Below are positions 1 to 9,260 of a stretch of 64,000 nucleotides of DNA, piece by piece (position 1 is the first letter of the stretch; each line of letters begins with the position of its first letter). Below the pieces are notes generated by a model. That model worked only from the letters and a program-made list of their open reading frames with translations. It searched no databases and was not told the DNA's origin. The translations under genes and the position numbers were made by a program. Source of the DNA: Tautonia marina (GTDB lineage: Bacteria; Planctomycetota; Planctomycetia; Isosphaerales; Isosphaeraceae); assembly GCF_009177065.1 (NCBI RefSeq), contig NZ_WEZF01000019.1, positions 1 to 64,000 on the forward strand, in the 5' to 3' direction.

Positions 1-278
1 GAACGTGCGCCATCTCGCGACGCTTGCTGGAAAAGGCGGATGAAACGCCCGAACCCTCCACCTCCACGAACCATAGAACCACGCGTCCTTACCATCTGTG
101 TGTATTCTGCGCGAACTGCTTTCGCCTGCTCTTTAATGGAACGCTTTTGAAGTGAGAGGTCTTTCTTCTTGAGCTTCAACTCCTTTATCGCAAGCTTTAA
201 CTCAGGAGCAGTTGATGCAGTGATACTTATCCTACCACCATTGATTAGGACGAAACTCTTTGCGGGTAGGTCGCTCAT
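1..278 (-). CDS. Hypothetical protein, partial (runs off the left edge)
   Basis: A minus-strand frame is open from an ATG at 276-278 to the window edge, giving 92 visible residues starting MSDLPAKSFVLINGGRIS. The middle is rich in Lys/Leu/Glu (ELKLAIKELKLKKKDLSLQK) and looks helical, followed by a Gly-rich RGGGGFGRF stretch. I do not recognise a characterised family. The frame stays open upstream to another ATG at 387-389, which would add 37 Arg-rich residues and would overlap the stop of a small upstream frame as ATGA. I chose 278 because a weak AGG lies about six bases upstream. Codon use is clearly AT-richer than in most of the window. Confidence 0.5.
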   Translation of the reverse strand, partial: MSDLPAKSFVLINGGRISITASTAPELKLAIKELKLKKKDLSLQKRSIKEQAKAVRAEYTQMVRTRGSMVRGGGGFGRFIRLFQQASRDGAR

Positions 279-385
279 AAGAAACCTGTGAGATATCAGC
301 CTAACCTGAAGCCGACGAACGATTCGTAATCTTTCTCCACGAATACGAACGAAACCTCGTGGAAAGACACGACTGAATGCTTGGA

Positions 386-571
386 TCATCCCAACCCATC
401 TAACAGATTGTCCCGCGCTCCTTGCGGTGATGCAAGCACAATTCGGGACCCGTCGAGCACCCATTTGTAGCAGCAGCCCGTCACATCCAAATTCCCCGAT
501 ACGATGACTAAACCTCCCGTTTTTCCCGATGGTATCGGTATCGGGCATTCCGTCTCTGTGGCCGCGCCCAA
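386..571 (-). CDS. Possible small protein upstream of the left-edge gene
   Basis: This 61-residue frame begins at a TTG and contains GGLVIVSGNLDVTGCCYKW. Its TGA stop overlaps an ATG that is in frame with the left-edge gene (ATGA), the pattern of translational coupling. Base composition matches the AT-richer left-edge gene. No Shine-Dalgarno sequence is evident and no family is recognised, so it may be a chance frame or a remnant. The rest of 279-638 shows no other gene. Confidence 0.25.
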   Translation of the reverse strand: MGAATETECPIPIPSGKTGGLVIVSGNLDVTGCCYKWVLDGSRIVLASPQGARDNLLDGLG

Positions 572-638
572 GGGGGCCGCGCGCCGGGAAGCCTGAAGAT
601 CGAGTCAAGAACCCATCGAGACGACGAGAGCCGCAGCT

Positions 639-1898
639 ATGAGCCACGCACCGATCTCAGGCGAACATTCCCATCCCCAGCCCACCTCGAAATCCGGCCC
701 CCGCACCGAGGCCGGTCGGCGGCGCAGCCGGCTCAATGCGAAAAAGCACGGCCTGACCGCCGCCTTGCCCGACGGCGAGGCCGAGGCCGCGCTCATGCAA
801 GGCTTCTCCGATCGCTGGGTCGCCCAGCTCGGGGCCGATACCGAGGCCGAAGAGGCGATCATTCGCGCCTCGGCCGTCGCCTATGCGCGGCTCGAACGAT
901 GCCGGAAGGTGGAGGAGGCGACCGTAAAGGACGCCGGCCGCAGGGCGATCGACGCCTGGGAGAAACGCCGGCAACGCGGCGCCCGAAAAGTCGCGCAGGG
1001 GCTGGCGAAGGACCCGAGCAACACCCTGGCCGATCTGGAAGCCGACTCCTTCGGCTGCGAGTGGCTCATCCGCCAGTGGCTGAAGCTCGACGCCCGGCTG
1101 GAGCAGGGGATCCCCTGGGATCGTGAGGAATTTCCCCGCGCCATGCACCTGTTCGGCCTCGCCCCCCAGGCCCCCGGCCCCGACGCCGATCCCATCATCC
1201 AGCGCCTCTGGTACCTCGCCCGGCTCTGCTCCGGCTACCCCGTTCCCGCATCCCCCCAGTTCCCCCAGGACCCCGTTTCCGGCCGAATCGCGCTGCGAAC
1301 CATGATCGCCGAGGAACTCGACCGCCTCGAAGCCCTCCGCGACGATGCCTGGCACGACCACGACCAGGCCGAAGCTCTCTCCGTCGCCCAGATGGCCCAG
1401 ATCGACACGAGCAAGGAGGGCCAGCTCCGCCAGCGCTACCGCCGCGAGGCGTACTCGGAGATGGTCCGAGGGATCAACCAGCTCATGCGGCTCCGGGTCG
1501 AACGGAGCAAGGACCAGGACCGCCAGTGGCACCAGGCCCACCCCGAATTCGGCCGCCGTCGCGTGGCTCCCACCGGGCCAACCCGCGCCGGGTTCCCCAA
1601 CGTCGCCCCGCCATCTCCCCCGCCCAATCCTGAGCCGGAGCCGACCCACTCGCCGAATCCTCCCTCCGCCACGAACGCCCCGGCCAGTTCCCGAAACGAA
1701 CCGCAATTTCCCGCTCCGGAGCACAACCCCGATCGCCCGAACTCGCTGCAAAACAACGAGATCCGCCCCGAGCCGTCTCAACCCTCCTCGGCCGATGATT
1801 GGCGCACCGAGCCGCGCCCGACGCCTCCCCGTGCCTCCGAGTCCGAACCTCAACGGCCCGCCGATGCCGCCTCGCCGCCTCCCGAGCTCCGTCGATAA
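639..1898 (+). CDS. Hypothetical planctomycete-type protein with Pro-rich tail
   Basis: The 419-residue product begins with ATG at 639. Near residues 28-41 it has RRRSRLNAKKHGLTA, a short basic KHGLTA segment that recurs in uncharacterised planctomycete proteins. Residues about 50-285 are charged and look helical. The last 120 residues are Pro/Ser/Asn-rich and probably disordered. There is no signal peptide or membrane segment. A long minus-strand frame (657-1853) overlaps it, but its Gly/Val/Arg-rich translation is typical of an antisense shadow of GC-rich DNA. Function is unknown. Confidence 0.65.
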   Translation: MSHAPISGEHSHPQPTSKSGPRTEAGRRRSRLNAKKHGLTAALPDGEAEAALMQGFSDRWVAQLGADTEAEEAIIRASAVAYARLERCRKVEEATVKDAGRRAIDAWEKRRQRGARKVAQGLAKDPSNTLADLEADSFGCEWLIRQWLKLDARLEQGIPWDREEFPRAMHLFGLAPQAPGPDADPIIQRLWYLARLCSGYPVPASPQFPQDPVSGRIALRTMIAEELDRLEALRDDAWHDHDQAEALSVAQMAQIDTSKEGQLRQRYRREAYSEMVRGINQLMRLRVERSKDQDRQWHQAHPEFGRRRVAPTGPTRAGFPNVAPPSPPPNPEPEPTHSPNPPSATNAPASSRNEPQFPAPEHNPDRPNSLQNNEIRPEPSQPSSADDWRTEPRPTPPRASESEPQRPADAASPPPELRR

Positions 1899-2071
1899 CC
1901 CGTCCGATCGCCGCGGTTTCCCCGTTTCCCCTCCCGATCGCCTCGGGACTCAGAGACCGTCCGCACCCGAGCATGGCCAAATCGCCCGGGATCACTAAGC
2001 TATCACTTGGAGACCGCACCCGATCGCGCTCCCCCCTCCTGGCCCTTATCGAACGAGTTTGAGACGCTGGC

Positions 2072-3916
2072 ATGGGTTACCGATCGCTCGCCGCTTGCAT
2101 CGCCGACCTGAGAACTCAGGGAGATCTCATCGAGATCGACGCCGAGGTCGATCCTCGCCTGGAGGTCGCCGCCATCCAGCGCAGGGTCTACGAGGCCCAG
2201 GGTCCGGCCCTGCTGTTCAAACGGGTCAAGGGCTGTGCCTTCCCCGTCGTCGGCAACCTGTTCGGCACGATGGAGCGCACCCGCTGGATCTTCCGCGACA
2301 CCCTGGAGGCCGTCCGCCACCTCGTCGAGCTGAAGGTCAGCCCGCCCAACGGTTTCAAGCGTCCCTGGCGCTACCTCGATGTCCCCAAAACCGGCCTCAA
2401 CCTGTTACCGAGGCGGGTCCGCTCGGGACCGATCCTGAGCCACCGAACGACCGTCTCAAGTCTCCCCCAGATCGTCAGCTGGCCGAAGGACGGTGGCGCG
2501 TTCGTCACCTTGCCCCAGGTCTACACCGAGCACCCCGACACGCCCGGCCTGGCGAAGTCGAACCTCGGCATGTATCGGGTCCAGCTTTCCGGCAATGACT
2601 ACGAACCCAACCGCGAGATCGGCCTGCACTACCAGATCCACCGAGGCATCGGCATTCACCACGCCGCGGCCATCAAGAAGGGGGAGCCGCTCCGCGTGAA
2701 CATCTTCGTCGGCGGCCCTCCCGCCATGACGGTTGCCGCCGTCATGCCCCTGCCCGAAGGCTTGCCCGAGCTAAGCTTTGCCGGCGCTCTCGGCGGCCGG
2801 GCCGTGCGGATGGTTCGGCCGCCCGACTGGCCGTTGGCCATGCCCGCCGAGGCCGACTTCGTCATCTGCGGCACCATCAACCCCCACGAGACGAAGCCCG
2901 AAGGCCCCTTCGGCGACCACCTGGGCTATTACGCCCTCGTCCATGACTTCCCCGTCATGAAGGTCGATCGCGTCTACCACCGCCCCGGAGCCATCTGGCC
3001 GTTCACCTCCGTTGGTCGGCCCCCGCAGGAAGACACCTCGTTCGGCGACCTGATCCACGAGCTGACCGGCCCGCTCGTCCCCACCGTCTTGCCGGGCGTG
3101 AAGGCCGTCAACGCAGTCGATGCGGCCGGGGTCCACCCGCTCCTGCTCGCCATCGGCAGCGAGCGCTACGTGCCTTATGCCCAGGAGCGCCGACCGCAGG
3201 AAATTCTGACCCAGGCCAACGCCATCCTCGGCCAGGGGCAGATGTCATTGGCGAAGTATCTCCTGATCGTTGCCGAGGAGGACGACCCCGACCTCGACAT
3301 CCACGACATCGGGCGCTTTTTGCAGCACCTCCTCGAACGGGCCGACTGGGAAACCGATCTGCACTTCCAGACGAAGACGACGATGGACACCCTCGACTAC
3401 TCCGGCCACGGCTTCAACCAGGGGTCGAAGGTCGTCATCGCCGCCGCCGGCCGCAAGCGGAGAGACCTTCCCACCGAGATCCCGAGCGATCTGGACCTCC
3501 CCGACGGCTTCAGCAACCCCCGCGTCTGCCTGCCGGGCGTCCTGGCGGTGCAGGGGCCGCCCTTCGCCCCCGACCATCGCGGCGAGGACCAGAGCCAGGC
3601 CGCCTTCTGCTGGTCGTTCCAGCCGAGCGACTCCATCAACGCATTCCCGCTCATCGTCCTGGTGGATGACAGCGACTTTACCGCGAAATCCCTCAAGAAT
3701 TTCCTCTGGGTCACCTTCACCCGCTCGAACCCCGCGGCCGACATCCACGGCATCGGCTCCTCGACCCACCAGAAGCATTGGTTCTGCCGCGGCTCACTCG
3801 TCATCGACGCCCGGATCAAGCCGCACCACGCCCCCCCGCTGGAAGACGACCCCGACGCCGAGCGCAAGGTCGATTCCCTCGGCGCCCCCGGAGGGCCACT
3901 GCATGGGGTGATCTGA
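2072..3916 (+). CDS. UbiD family decarboxylase
   Basis: This 614-residue protein belongs to the UbiD family, which uses prenylated FMN to decarboxylate aromatic or alpha,beta-unsaturated acids. The signature EGPFGDHLGYY starts at Glu277, with Asp282 in the second acidic position as in E. coli UbiD. An NREIGLHYQIHRG segment supplies the upstream Arg region. It is longer than the roughly 490-residue E. coli enzyme. Planctomycetes generally make menaquinone by the futalosine route, so a role in quinone synthesis (MqnL-like) is possible but is only inferred. No UbiX partner lies nearby. It converges with the Nramp-like gene across 27 bp. Confidence 0.88.
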   Translation: MGYRSLAACIADLRTQGDLIEIDAEVDPRLEVAAIQRRVYEAQGPALLFKRVKGCAFPVVGNLFGTMERTRWIFRDTLEAVRHLVELKVSPPNGFKRPWRYLDVPKTGLNLLPRRVRSGPILSHRTTVSSLPQIVSWPKDGGAFVTLPQVYTEHPDTPGLAKSNLGMYRVQLSGNDYEPNREIGLHYQIHRGIGIHHAAAIKKGEPLRVNIFVGGPPAMTVAAVMPLPEGLPELSFAGALGGRAVRMVRPPDWPLAMPAEADFVICGTINPHETKPEGPFGDHLGYYALVHDFPVMKVDRVYHRPGAIWPFTSVGRPPQEDTSFGDLIHELTGPLVPTVLPGVKAVNAVDAAGVHPLLLAIGSERYVPYAQERRPQEILTQANAILGQGQMSLAKYLLIVAEEDDPDLDIHDIGRFLQHLLERADWETDLHFQTKTTMDTLDYSGHGFNQGSKVVIAAAGRKRRDLPTEIPSDLDLPDGFSNPRVCLPGVLAVQGPPFAPDHRGEDQSQAAFCWSFQPSDSINAFPLIVLVDDSDFTAKSLKNFLWVTFTRSNPAADIHGIGSSTHQKHWFCRGSLVIDARIKPHHAPPLEDDPDAERKVDSLGAPGGPLHGVI

Positions 3917-3943
3917 GGCCATGCCCGGCGCGGCAAGGTCCGA

Positions 3944-5209
3944 TCAAGGCGGGCCTGCCGCACCACCGCCGAACCGGCTCAGGAGATCGGCAATCCCGAT
4001 GCCCGCAAACGTCACCAGCGTGAGAATCAAGAGCAGGTTCGACCCCCAACGGTTCCGGAAGCTCCGGCCGACCCAGTCCTCTCGGTTGTTCAAAATCAGG
4101 AGCGTCACCGCCAGCAACGGCATGAACAACGCCCCCAGCACCGCATGAGCCAGTTGCACATGCCTGACGGAAAGTTGAATCAACACCAATGGAACCACCG
4201 CAATGGCAACCAGATACCCCCGATAGGCCCGCGTCTGGTCGAGGTCCACATCGACGATGGCGTCGGTGTCTCCCTTGCTCAGCTGCCGGAAGTCGGCGAA
4301 CAGATAGGGCGCACTCTGCCAGACTCCCAGCAGGCTCGAAAAAACCGCCCCCCAGAACCCGACCAGAAAGACCAACCGAGCCACCGGCCCCGCCGCCTCC
4401 TGAAGCTGATCGGCCAGCAGCAGCGCCACTTCGGCCCCCTGACGGTCCACGGTAATCCGGGAGCTGATCACCAGCATCGCAATGCCAAACAGCCCCGTTG
4501 CGGCGTAGGCAATCGCCAGGTCGATCCGGCAGAGCTTCGCCCCCTCCAGGCCCGATCGGTTCGACTCCCGAATCCAGTACCCATACGAGAGCAACGTCAC
4601 CGTCCCACCCACCCCGCCGAGCAACCCGACCGCATAGGGCAAGTCTCCCGATCGGATCGTCGGGCGGGTCAGCCCCCGAGCGATCGCCTCGAAGTCCGGA
4701 CCCAGCAGCGCGGCGGCGAGAATCACACACACGAACATCGATGCGACCAGGACCGCCATGATCCGCTCAAAGGTCTTGAATCCTCCCACCCAGACCAGAA
4801 ACAGGCCACCCAGCGCATGCACCACCGTCCAGATCGCCTGCGACGTGGCCCGGTCGCCGAGCGGAAAGAGACCGTCCCCCGCCACGCCGCAGGCCTTTCC
4901 CAGCGATCCCCCGGTGATGAGCGACCAAAGCAACAGATACGCCAGAAAGACCCAGCGAATCCAGCCGCCGAGCTTCGTCGCCCAGCCTTCGAGCAAGGTC
5001 GTGCCCGTGGCCATCTGCCAGCGGGCCAGCCCCTCGGTCAACGCCCACTTGAAGACGCAGCCGATCACCACCGCCCAGACCAGGGCCATGCCCGCCTTCG
5101 AGCCCGCGTAACTCGCCGTCAACAGGTCGCCCGCCCCCACTCCCGTCGCCGCAACCAGTAACCCGGGACCGATCAACGGAAGCAGCGACGGACGACCCGA
5201 AGACGTCAT
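3944..5209 (-). CDS. Nramp-related divalent metal transporter
   Basis: This 421-residue protein is a polytopic membrane protein with about eleven hydrophobic segments. It resembles the Nramp/MntH family, starting with GPGLLVAATGVGAGD in helix 1. Nramp proteins normally carry DPGN in helix 1 and an MPHN-like motif in helix 6. Here those positions read roughly GVGAGD and GGVGGTVTLLSYGYW, so the usual metal-binding Asp and Met are missing and the substrate may differ. The gene lies 37 bp after the metallohydrolase on the same strand and is probably cotranscribed with it. Confidence 0.75.
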   Translation of the reverse strand: MTSSGRPSLLPLIGPGLLVAATGVGAGDLLTASYAGSKAGMALVWAVVIGCVFKWALTEGLARWQMATGTTLLEGWATKLGGWIRWVFLAYLLLWSLITGGSLGKACGVAGDGLFPLGDRATSQAIWTVVHALGGLFLVWVGGFKTFERIMAVLVASMFVCVILAAALLGPDFEAIARGLTRPTIRSGDLPYAVGLLGGVGGTVTLLSYGYWIRESNRSGLEGAKLCRIDLAIAYAATGLFGIAMLVISSRITVDRQGAEVALLLADQLQEAAGPVARLVFLVGFWGAVFSSLLGVWQSAPYLFADFRQLSKGDTDAIVDVDLDQTRAYRGYLVAIAVVPLVLIQLSVRHVQLAHAVLGALFMPLLAVTLLILNNREDWVGRSFRNRWGSNLLLILTLVTFAGIGIADLLSRFGGGAAGPP

Positions 5210-5246
5210 GAGCGATTCCTCATCTACCTACTCTTTGACAATCTGA

Positions 5247-7523
5247 TCACTCAGCCTCACTCTCGGCCAGGATCTTGCGATAGGCCTCCCGAGCGAACTC
5301 ATAGGCCGCCTCGGCCTCCTCCCGATCCTCGGGACGGATGGCGTTGACCTTTTGCGACCAGCACTGATCGACGCTCTTGAGGCACCACTCGGCCGACTTT
5401 TTCGAGGCCCGGACCGGTTGGTCATCGATCAGGACGAAGATCGGGTTCGTATGCGAGCTGGGATAGATCCGCAGGGCCACCCAGCTCGACCGCTCGATCG
5501 GGATGTCGAAGGTCAGGTCCTGGAACGAGCCATCGGCCTCGATCTCCTGCCGGGCGACCGGGTATCCGTTGACGACCACCTCGACCGGCACCCGCCGCGA
5601 GTCGCCAATCCGGGTCCGTTCAACATCCCAGTACGGCTGCTGGCTCAACGGTCGGTTGCGGATCGCCTCGGTTCGCTCGTCCGGCTCGGGGGCGAGCAGG
5701 GCGGCAACCGAGGCCGAAACGCGGACCTGGCCCGGCGCGTCAATCCTCAGCTCGCTGCCGTTCTCACCCACCGCCACGTCCTCGACCTTGAAATCGACCA
5801 GATGGCTCCGACCGTCGGAGACGTACGAACGGCCCTCCTTGATCCCTTGAACCCATCGATCAAAGTCCAGCTCTCCGTCGATCTTGACGTACGACCGCCC
5901 CAGGCCGACCCGCTCGCCGTAGATGCAGGGGAAATCCGTCTCGCCGCTGATCCTCGCTCGGTAGCCGCAGTTCAGGGTGTGATACCAGATGTTCAACTCC
6001 CACGGGGCCGGCGTATCGACGCTGGAGATGAAATCGACCGCATCGTGGGCCACGGTCACGATGTATTCATTCGCGCCGATGCCATCGAATGGCGGAATCT
6101 CATCGGTCGGCAGCTCCAGCGACTTCGTCTGCAAGCCCCAGCCCGAGTGCGAGTAACCGACCACCCCGCCTTGCTCCTTGCCCCATTGCAGGACGGGCAA
6201 GGTCCAGCTCGGCCATTCTTCAATCAAGGTCGTGCCGGGGTAGTCGTCCTCGGTCAGGCGGAGCAGGCACAGGTGCCCGGCATGCGACGAGGGGAACCCG
6301 GAAACCTCGACGTCGTATCGCATCAAGTAATCGGAGGTCGAAAGTGGGTGGATATCTCCTTCGAAGAACTCCTTCTGGTAGTACCAGCACGGCCCCCAGC
6401 TCAGGACGCAGCCGACGGCCAGGTCTTCACCGAGGATGTGCCGCATCATGTGCTCCGGCTCAACCCCCTCAGTCGGACTTTCATAGTGGGCGCAACCGGC
6501 GGCGTGAACGTGGTGATCGCCGGAGTACCAGCCCATCGCGGCCAGGTCGGCCCAGCGTTCCAGCTCGAACGCTTCGGTCTGGGTGCCGGCCCCTTCGGCC
6601 ACGGTGATCTGGCGAGACTTGACCTGGTATTCCGGCCCTCGGGTGTACTCGACGTCGAAGGTGCCCGGCGGCAGGATGACCGACTCGCCCGACTTCCGGT
6701 AAATCTGCGGGTGGAAGAAGAAGTCCGGGGCGAGCCGGCGACCGGGAGACGGGTAAACACGTCCCAATTCGTCGCGGATCAAGAGCGAGGCCATCACCGG
6801 CGTGTCGTCCTCGTCTCGAATGTCGAGCGAGACGACCACGCCCGGCTCGCACTGGAACAGGATGTCCACGTCGGATCGGAAGCCGAGGTCCTGGGTTCCC
6901 TGGCCGACGTCGAAGGTCAGCTTCGCCTCGCGGGGGCCCGCGTCTCGGCTGTAAATCTGGATGATCCGGTATTCGAGCGCCAGACCCGAAAGGGTCGGGT
7001 TCAACGGCCGGTCGTTGAACATGGCGATCTCGGTCCAGCGGTCGGGGATCGACTCGGGCGGAATCGTCTGCTTCGGATCGGGCGAGGCGGTCGATCGGGT
7101 GTAAATCGGTGCCGCGTTCGGGCTGGCCACGCGAAGCGGAGCCGTCACGCCGGCCTCGTTGTGGACCTTGATGAGAAAGGCTCGCCAGCCTTGCTGCGTC
7201 AGGATTGGCTCGGCCGGCCCTTGCTGGGCCTTGACCCGGCTCTCGGGGTTGATCGAAACGCCGACGAGGCAGTAGGGGTCGAGAATCTCCTGGATCGCGG
7301 CGGAGCCTTCCGACTCATCGGTCTGGGTGAAGGCTCGTTCGAGCTGGGCCCGTTCCTCGACGCTGAGCGGGCGGCCGATCACCTCCAGGGCATCGGCCAC
7401 GCGGCGGGCCTGGGCGGCGAGCGGCTGAAGCGGAACACCGGCAACCCTGGGCAGCTCGCCGGCCTCGATCAAGGTCGGAGGAAGCAACGCCAACAGGGCC
7501 AGCACGCGCAGAGAGGCATTCAT
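5247..7523 (-). CDS. CehA/McbA family metallohydrolase, secreted
   Basis: The product is 758 residues. I placed the start at the ATG of MNASLRVLALLALLPP because AGGAGG lies nine bases upstream and an N-terminal signal peptide follows; an ATG 45 bases upstream lacks both. A PHP-type metal centre is indicated by WYSGDHHVHAAGC at about residues 333-344, the CehA/McbA arrangement that hydrolyses esters such as carbamates. The first 300 residues look like beta-sandwich material with no known ligand. The enzyme is probably exported. The substrate cannot be told from sequence. The Nramp-like gene follows downstream. Confidence 0.8.
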   Translation of the reverse strand: MNASLRVLALLALLPPTLIEAGELPRVAGVPLQPLAAQARRVADALEVIGRPLSVEERAQLERAFTQTDESEGSAAIQEILDPYCLVGVSINPESRVKAQQGPAEPILTQQGWRAFLIKVHNEAGVTAPLRVASPNAAPIYTRSTASPDPKQTIPPESIPDRWTEIAMFNDRPLNPTLSGLALEYRIIQIYSRDAGPREAKLTFDVGQGTQDLGFRSDVDILFQCEPGVVVSLDIRDEDDTPVMASLLIRDELGRVYPSPGRRLAPDFFFHPQIYRKSGESVILPPGTFDVEYTRGPEYQVKSRQITVAEGAGTQTEAFELERWADLAAMGWYSGDHHVHAAGCAHYESPTEGVEPEHMMRHILGEDLAVGCVLSWGPCWYYQKEFFEGDIHPLSTSDYLMRYDVEVSGFPSSHAGHLCLLRLTEDDYPGTTLIEEWPSWTLPVLQWGKEQGGVVGYSHSGWGLQTKSLELPTDEIPPFDGIGANEYIVTVAHDAVDFISSVDTPAPWELNIWYHTLNCGYRARISGETDFPCIYGERVGLGRSYVKIDGELDFDRWVQGIKEGRSYVSDGRSHLVDFKVEDVAVGENGSELRIDAPGQVRVSASVAALLAPEPDERTEAIRNRPLSQQPYWDVERTRIGDSRRVPVEVVVNGYPVARQEIEADGSFQDLTFDIPIERSSWVALRIYPSSHTNPIFVLIDDQPVRASKKSAEWCLKSVDQCWSQKVNAIRPEDREEAEAAYEFAREAYRKILAESEAE

Positions 7524-7811
7524 CAGGATCATCCTCCTGGGTCCGCAATCCGAGCCGGGGGTAGGCATTGGGACGGGCCTCGGCCGAGGGTCGAGGGCCG
7601 AGGGTCGATCCCCTCTCGTCGAAACCGAACGGTCTCAGGGCTGAGGCTAGCCGGGAGGCCAGGCCGATGCAACCAACCGCCCGGGAAGTTCCGCTTGTCG
7701 CCTCCGACGGCTTACGGTATGGTCCCCGCGACATTCCGGGGTGACGACCCGCGCCGCAATCGTTGTGGGCGGGAAGGCTCCGCACTTCCCCCGGGCCTAC
7801 GGAGGCTCGCC

Positions 7812-9098
7812 ATGCGAGGTCCGAGACGCCTGCGCCTCGGCCGACGTTGGCTGATCGCCCTGGTGCTGGCCCCGCCCGTGTTCTGGACGGCCGTCCTGAC
7901 GTTCGTGCCGACCGACTGGGCCCGGCGAGCCATCGAGGAACGGGTCCAGCGCATGACCGGTTGCCCGGCTCGGCTGGAACACGTCCGGTTCGGCCCTCTC
8001 GGCGGAGTCCACCTGACGGGGCTGTCGATCCTCGAACCGAGAACCACGCCGGACGAGGTGACCGCCCCCTGGGTCGAGGCCGGATCGGTTCGGGTCGATC
8101 TGAGCCTTGGAGCCTTGCTCGTCGGTCGGGGAGAGCCGAGCCGGGTCGATGTGTGCGACCTCTCGCTCCGCCTGGCCCGGGATCGAAACGGCCGTTTCCC
8201 TCCCTGGCTGTTGCTCCGGAACGCCGAGCCTCCCGAGCTTTCGGTCCACGACGATCCGCAGGGCGACTCCGAGTCGCACGGGCCGATTACCTTCCGCCTG
8301 ACTCGGGGACGTATCGTCTTTGTCGATGCCCAGGTGGCCACGACGGTGGCGATCGACGACCTGCAATGCTCGGGAACCTGGTGGCCCTCGGTCGTCGAAA
8401 TCGAGGATCTGAGGGGGGGGCTCAATGGCGGCACCTTCGCCCTCGCCGCCGAGATTGAGCGGGGACCGTCACCGGCCTTCATGGGCCATTTGGAAGCCCG
8501 AGGCGTTCAGCTCGGCTCGAACCTGGGGCTGATGACGTACCTCGTCCCGTATCTCGCCGGGGCCTCCGATCAACTGGACGGCAAGCTCGACGTCGACCTC
8601 GAATTGAAGGGGCAGGGGGCCTCGGGCTCGGACATCCGAGATTCGCTGAGTGGCCGGGGGATGGTCCGGATCGACCCGATCCGGCTGGAGGGTTCGTCGC
8701 TGCTGATCGACCTGGCTCGCGTCCTCCCGGTCACGCAGTACGGCAAGGTCGGTTCGCTGCGGAGCGAGTTTTCCATTGAAGATCGGCGCATCTTGAGCCG
8801 GAAGATCCAGCTCAACCTGGGCGGAACGCCGATCGTCCTGACTGGGGGTTCGGCCTTCGACGGTCGCATCCACTACCAGCTCGATACCGCGCCGCTCGCC
8901 GGGAAAGTCGGCCCGGACATGCTCGCCTTGCTCGCCGATGCCGGGATCACTCCCGAGGATCTCCTTGATCTGAAAATTACCGGCTCGATCGACCAGCCCC
9001 AGGTTCAGATTGGCCGGTTCTCCATCGACGCCCGCCAGGAAGGCCGATCGACGCTCGACGCCATCACCCGACGGCTCCGGGATCGCCTGCGACGGTAA
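7812..9098 (+). CDS. AsmA-like membrane-anchored protein
   Basis: The 428-residue product starts at ATG 7812, preceded by GGAGG at a spacing of six. The frame is open far upstream, but that part is the antisense of the metallohydrolase. A single N-terminal helix (LIALVLAPPVFWTAVL) follows a basic start. The rest is repetitive beta-strand sequence with an AsmA/TamB-like look, for example GHLEARGVQLGSNLGLM and GTPIVLTGGSAFDGRIHY. Such proteins sit in the periplasm, anchored in the inner membrane, and are linked to lipid or outer-membrane transport. Assignment to this superfamily is from overall pattern, not from a catalytic motif. Confidence 0.72.
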   Translation: MRGPRRLRLGRRWLIALVLAPPVFWTAVLTFVPTDWARRAIEERVQRMTGCPARLEHVRFGPLGGVHLTGLSILEPRTTPDEVTAPWVEAGSVRVDLSLGALLVGRGEPSRVDVCDLSLRLARDRNGRFPPWLLLRNAEPPELSVHDDPQGDSESHGPITFRLTRGRIVFVDAQVATTVAIDDLQCSGTWWPSVVEIEDLRGGLNGGTFALAAEIERGPSPAFMGHLEARGVQLGSNLGLMTYLVPYLAGASDQLDGKLDVDLELKGQGASGSDIRDSLSGRGMVRIDPIRLEGSSLLIDLARVLPVTQYGKVGSLRSEFSIEDRRILSRKIQLNLGGTPIVLTGGSAFDGRIHYQLDTAPLAGKVGPDMLALLADAGITPEDLLDLKITGSIDQPQVQIGRFSIDARQEGRSTLDAITRRLRDRLRR

Positions 9099-9260
9099 TC
9101 GAGGGCGGGAGGGCCGATCGCTCGCATTGGTCGGCCTTGCTGCGGGATCGTTGTCGAGGCTTCCGGCGGCTGCTACGATGCCGGTCGGCGTCGGCCCCGT
9201 TTCCCCGAATTCCCCAAAGCAAAGGCCGGCGCTCGACCCTCCCCAGGAGACCACGACGCG

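Noticed and set aside
5352-7811. The first 820 codons of a 1248-codon plus-strand frame that ends in the AsmA-like gene
   Set aside because: This part is antisense to the CehA/McbA metallohydrolase and has no domain; the real gene starts at 7812 with a good ribosome-binding site.
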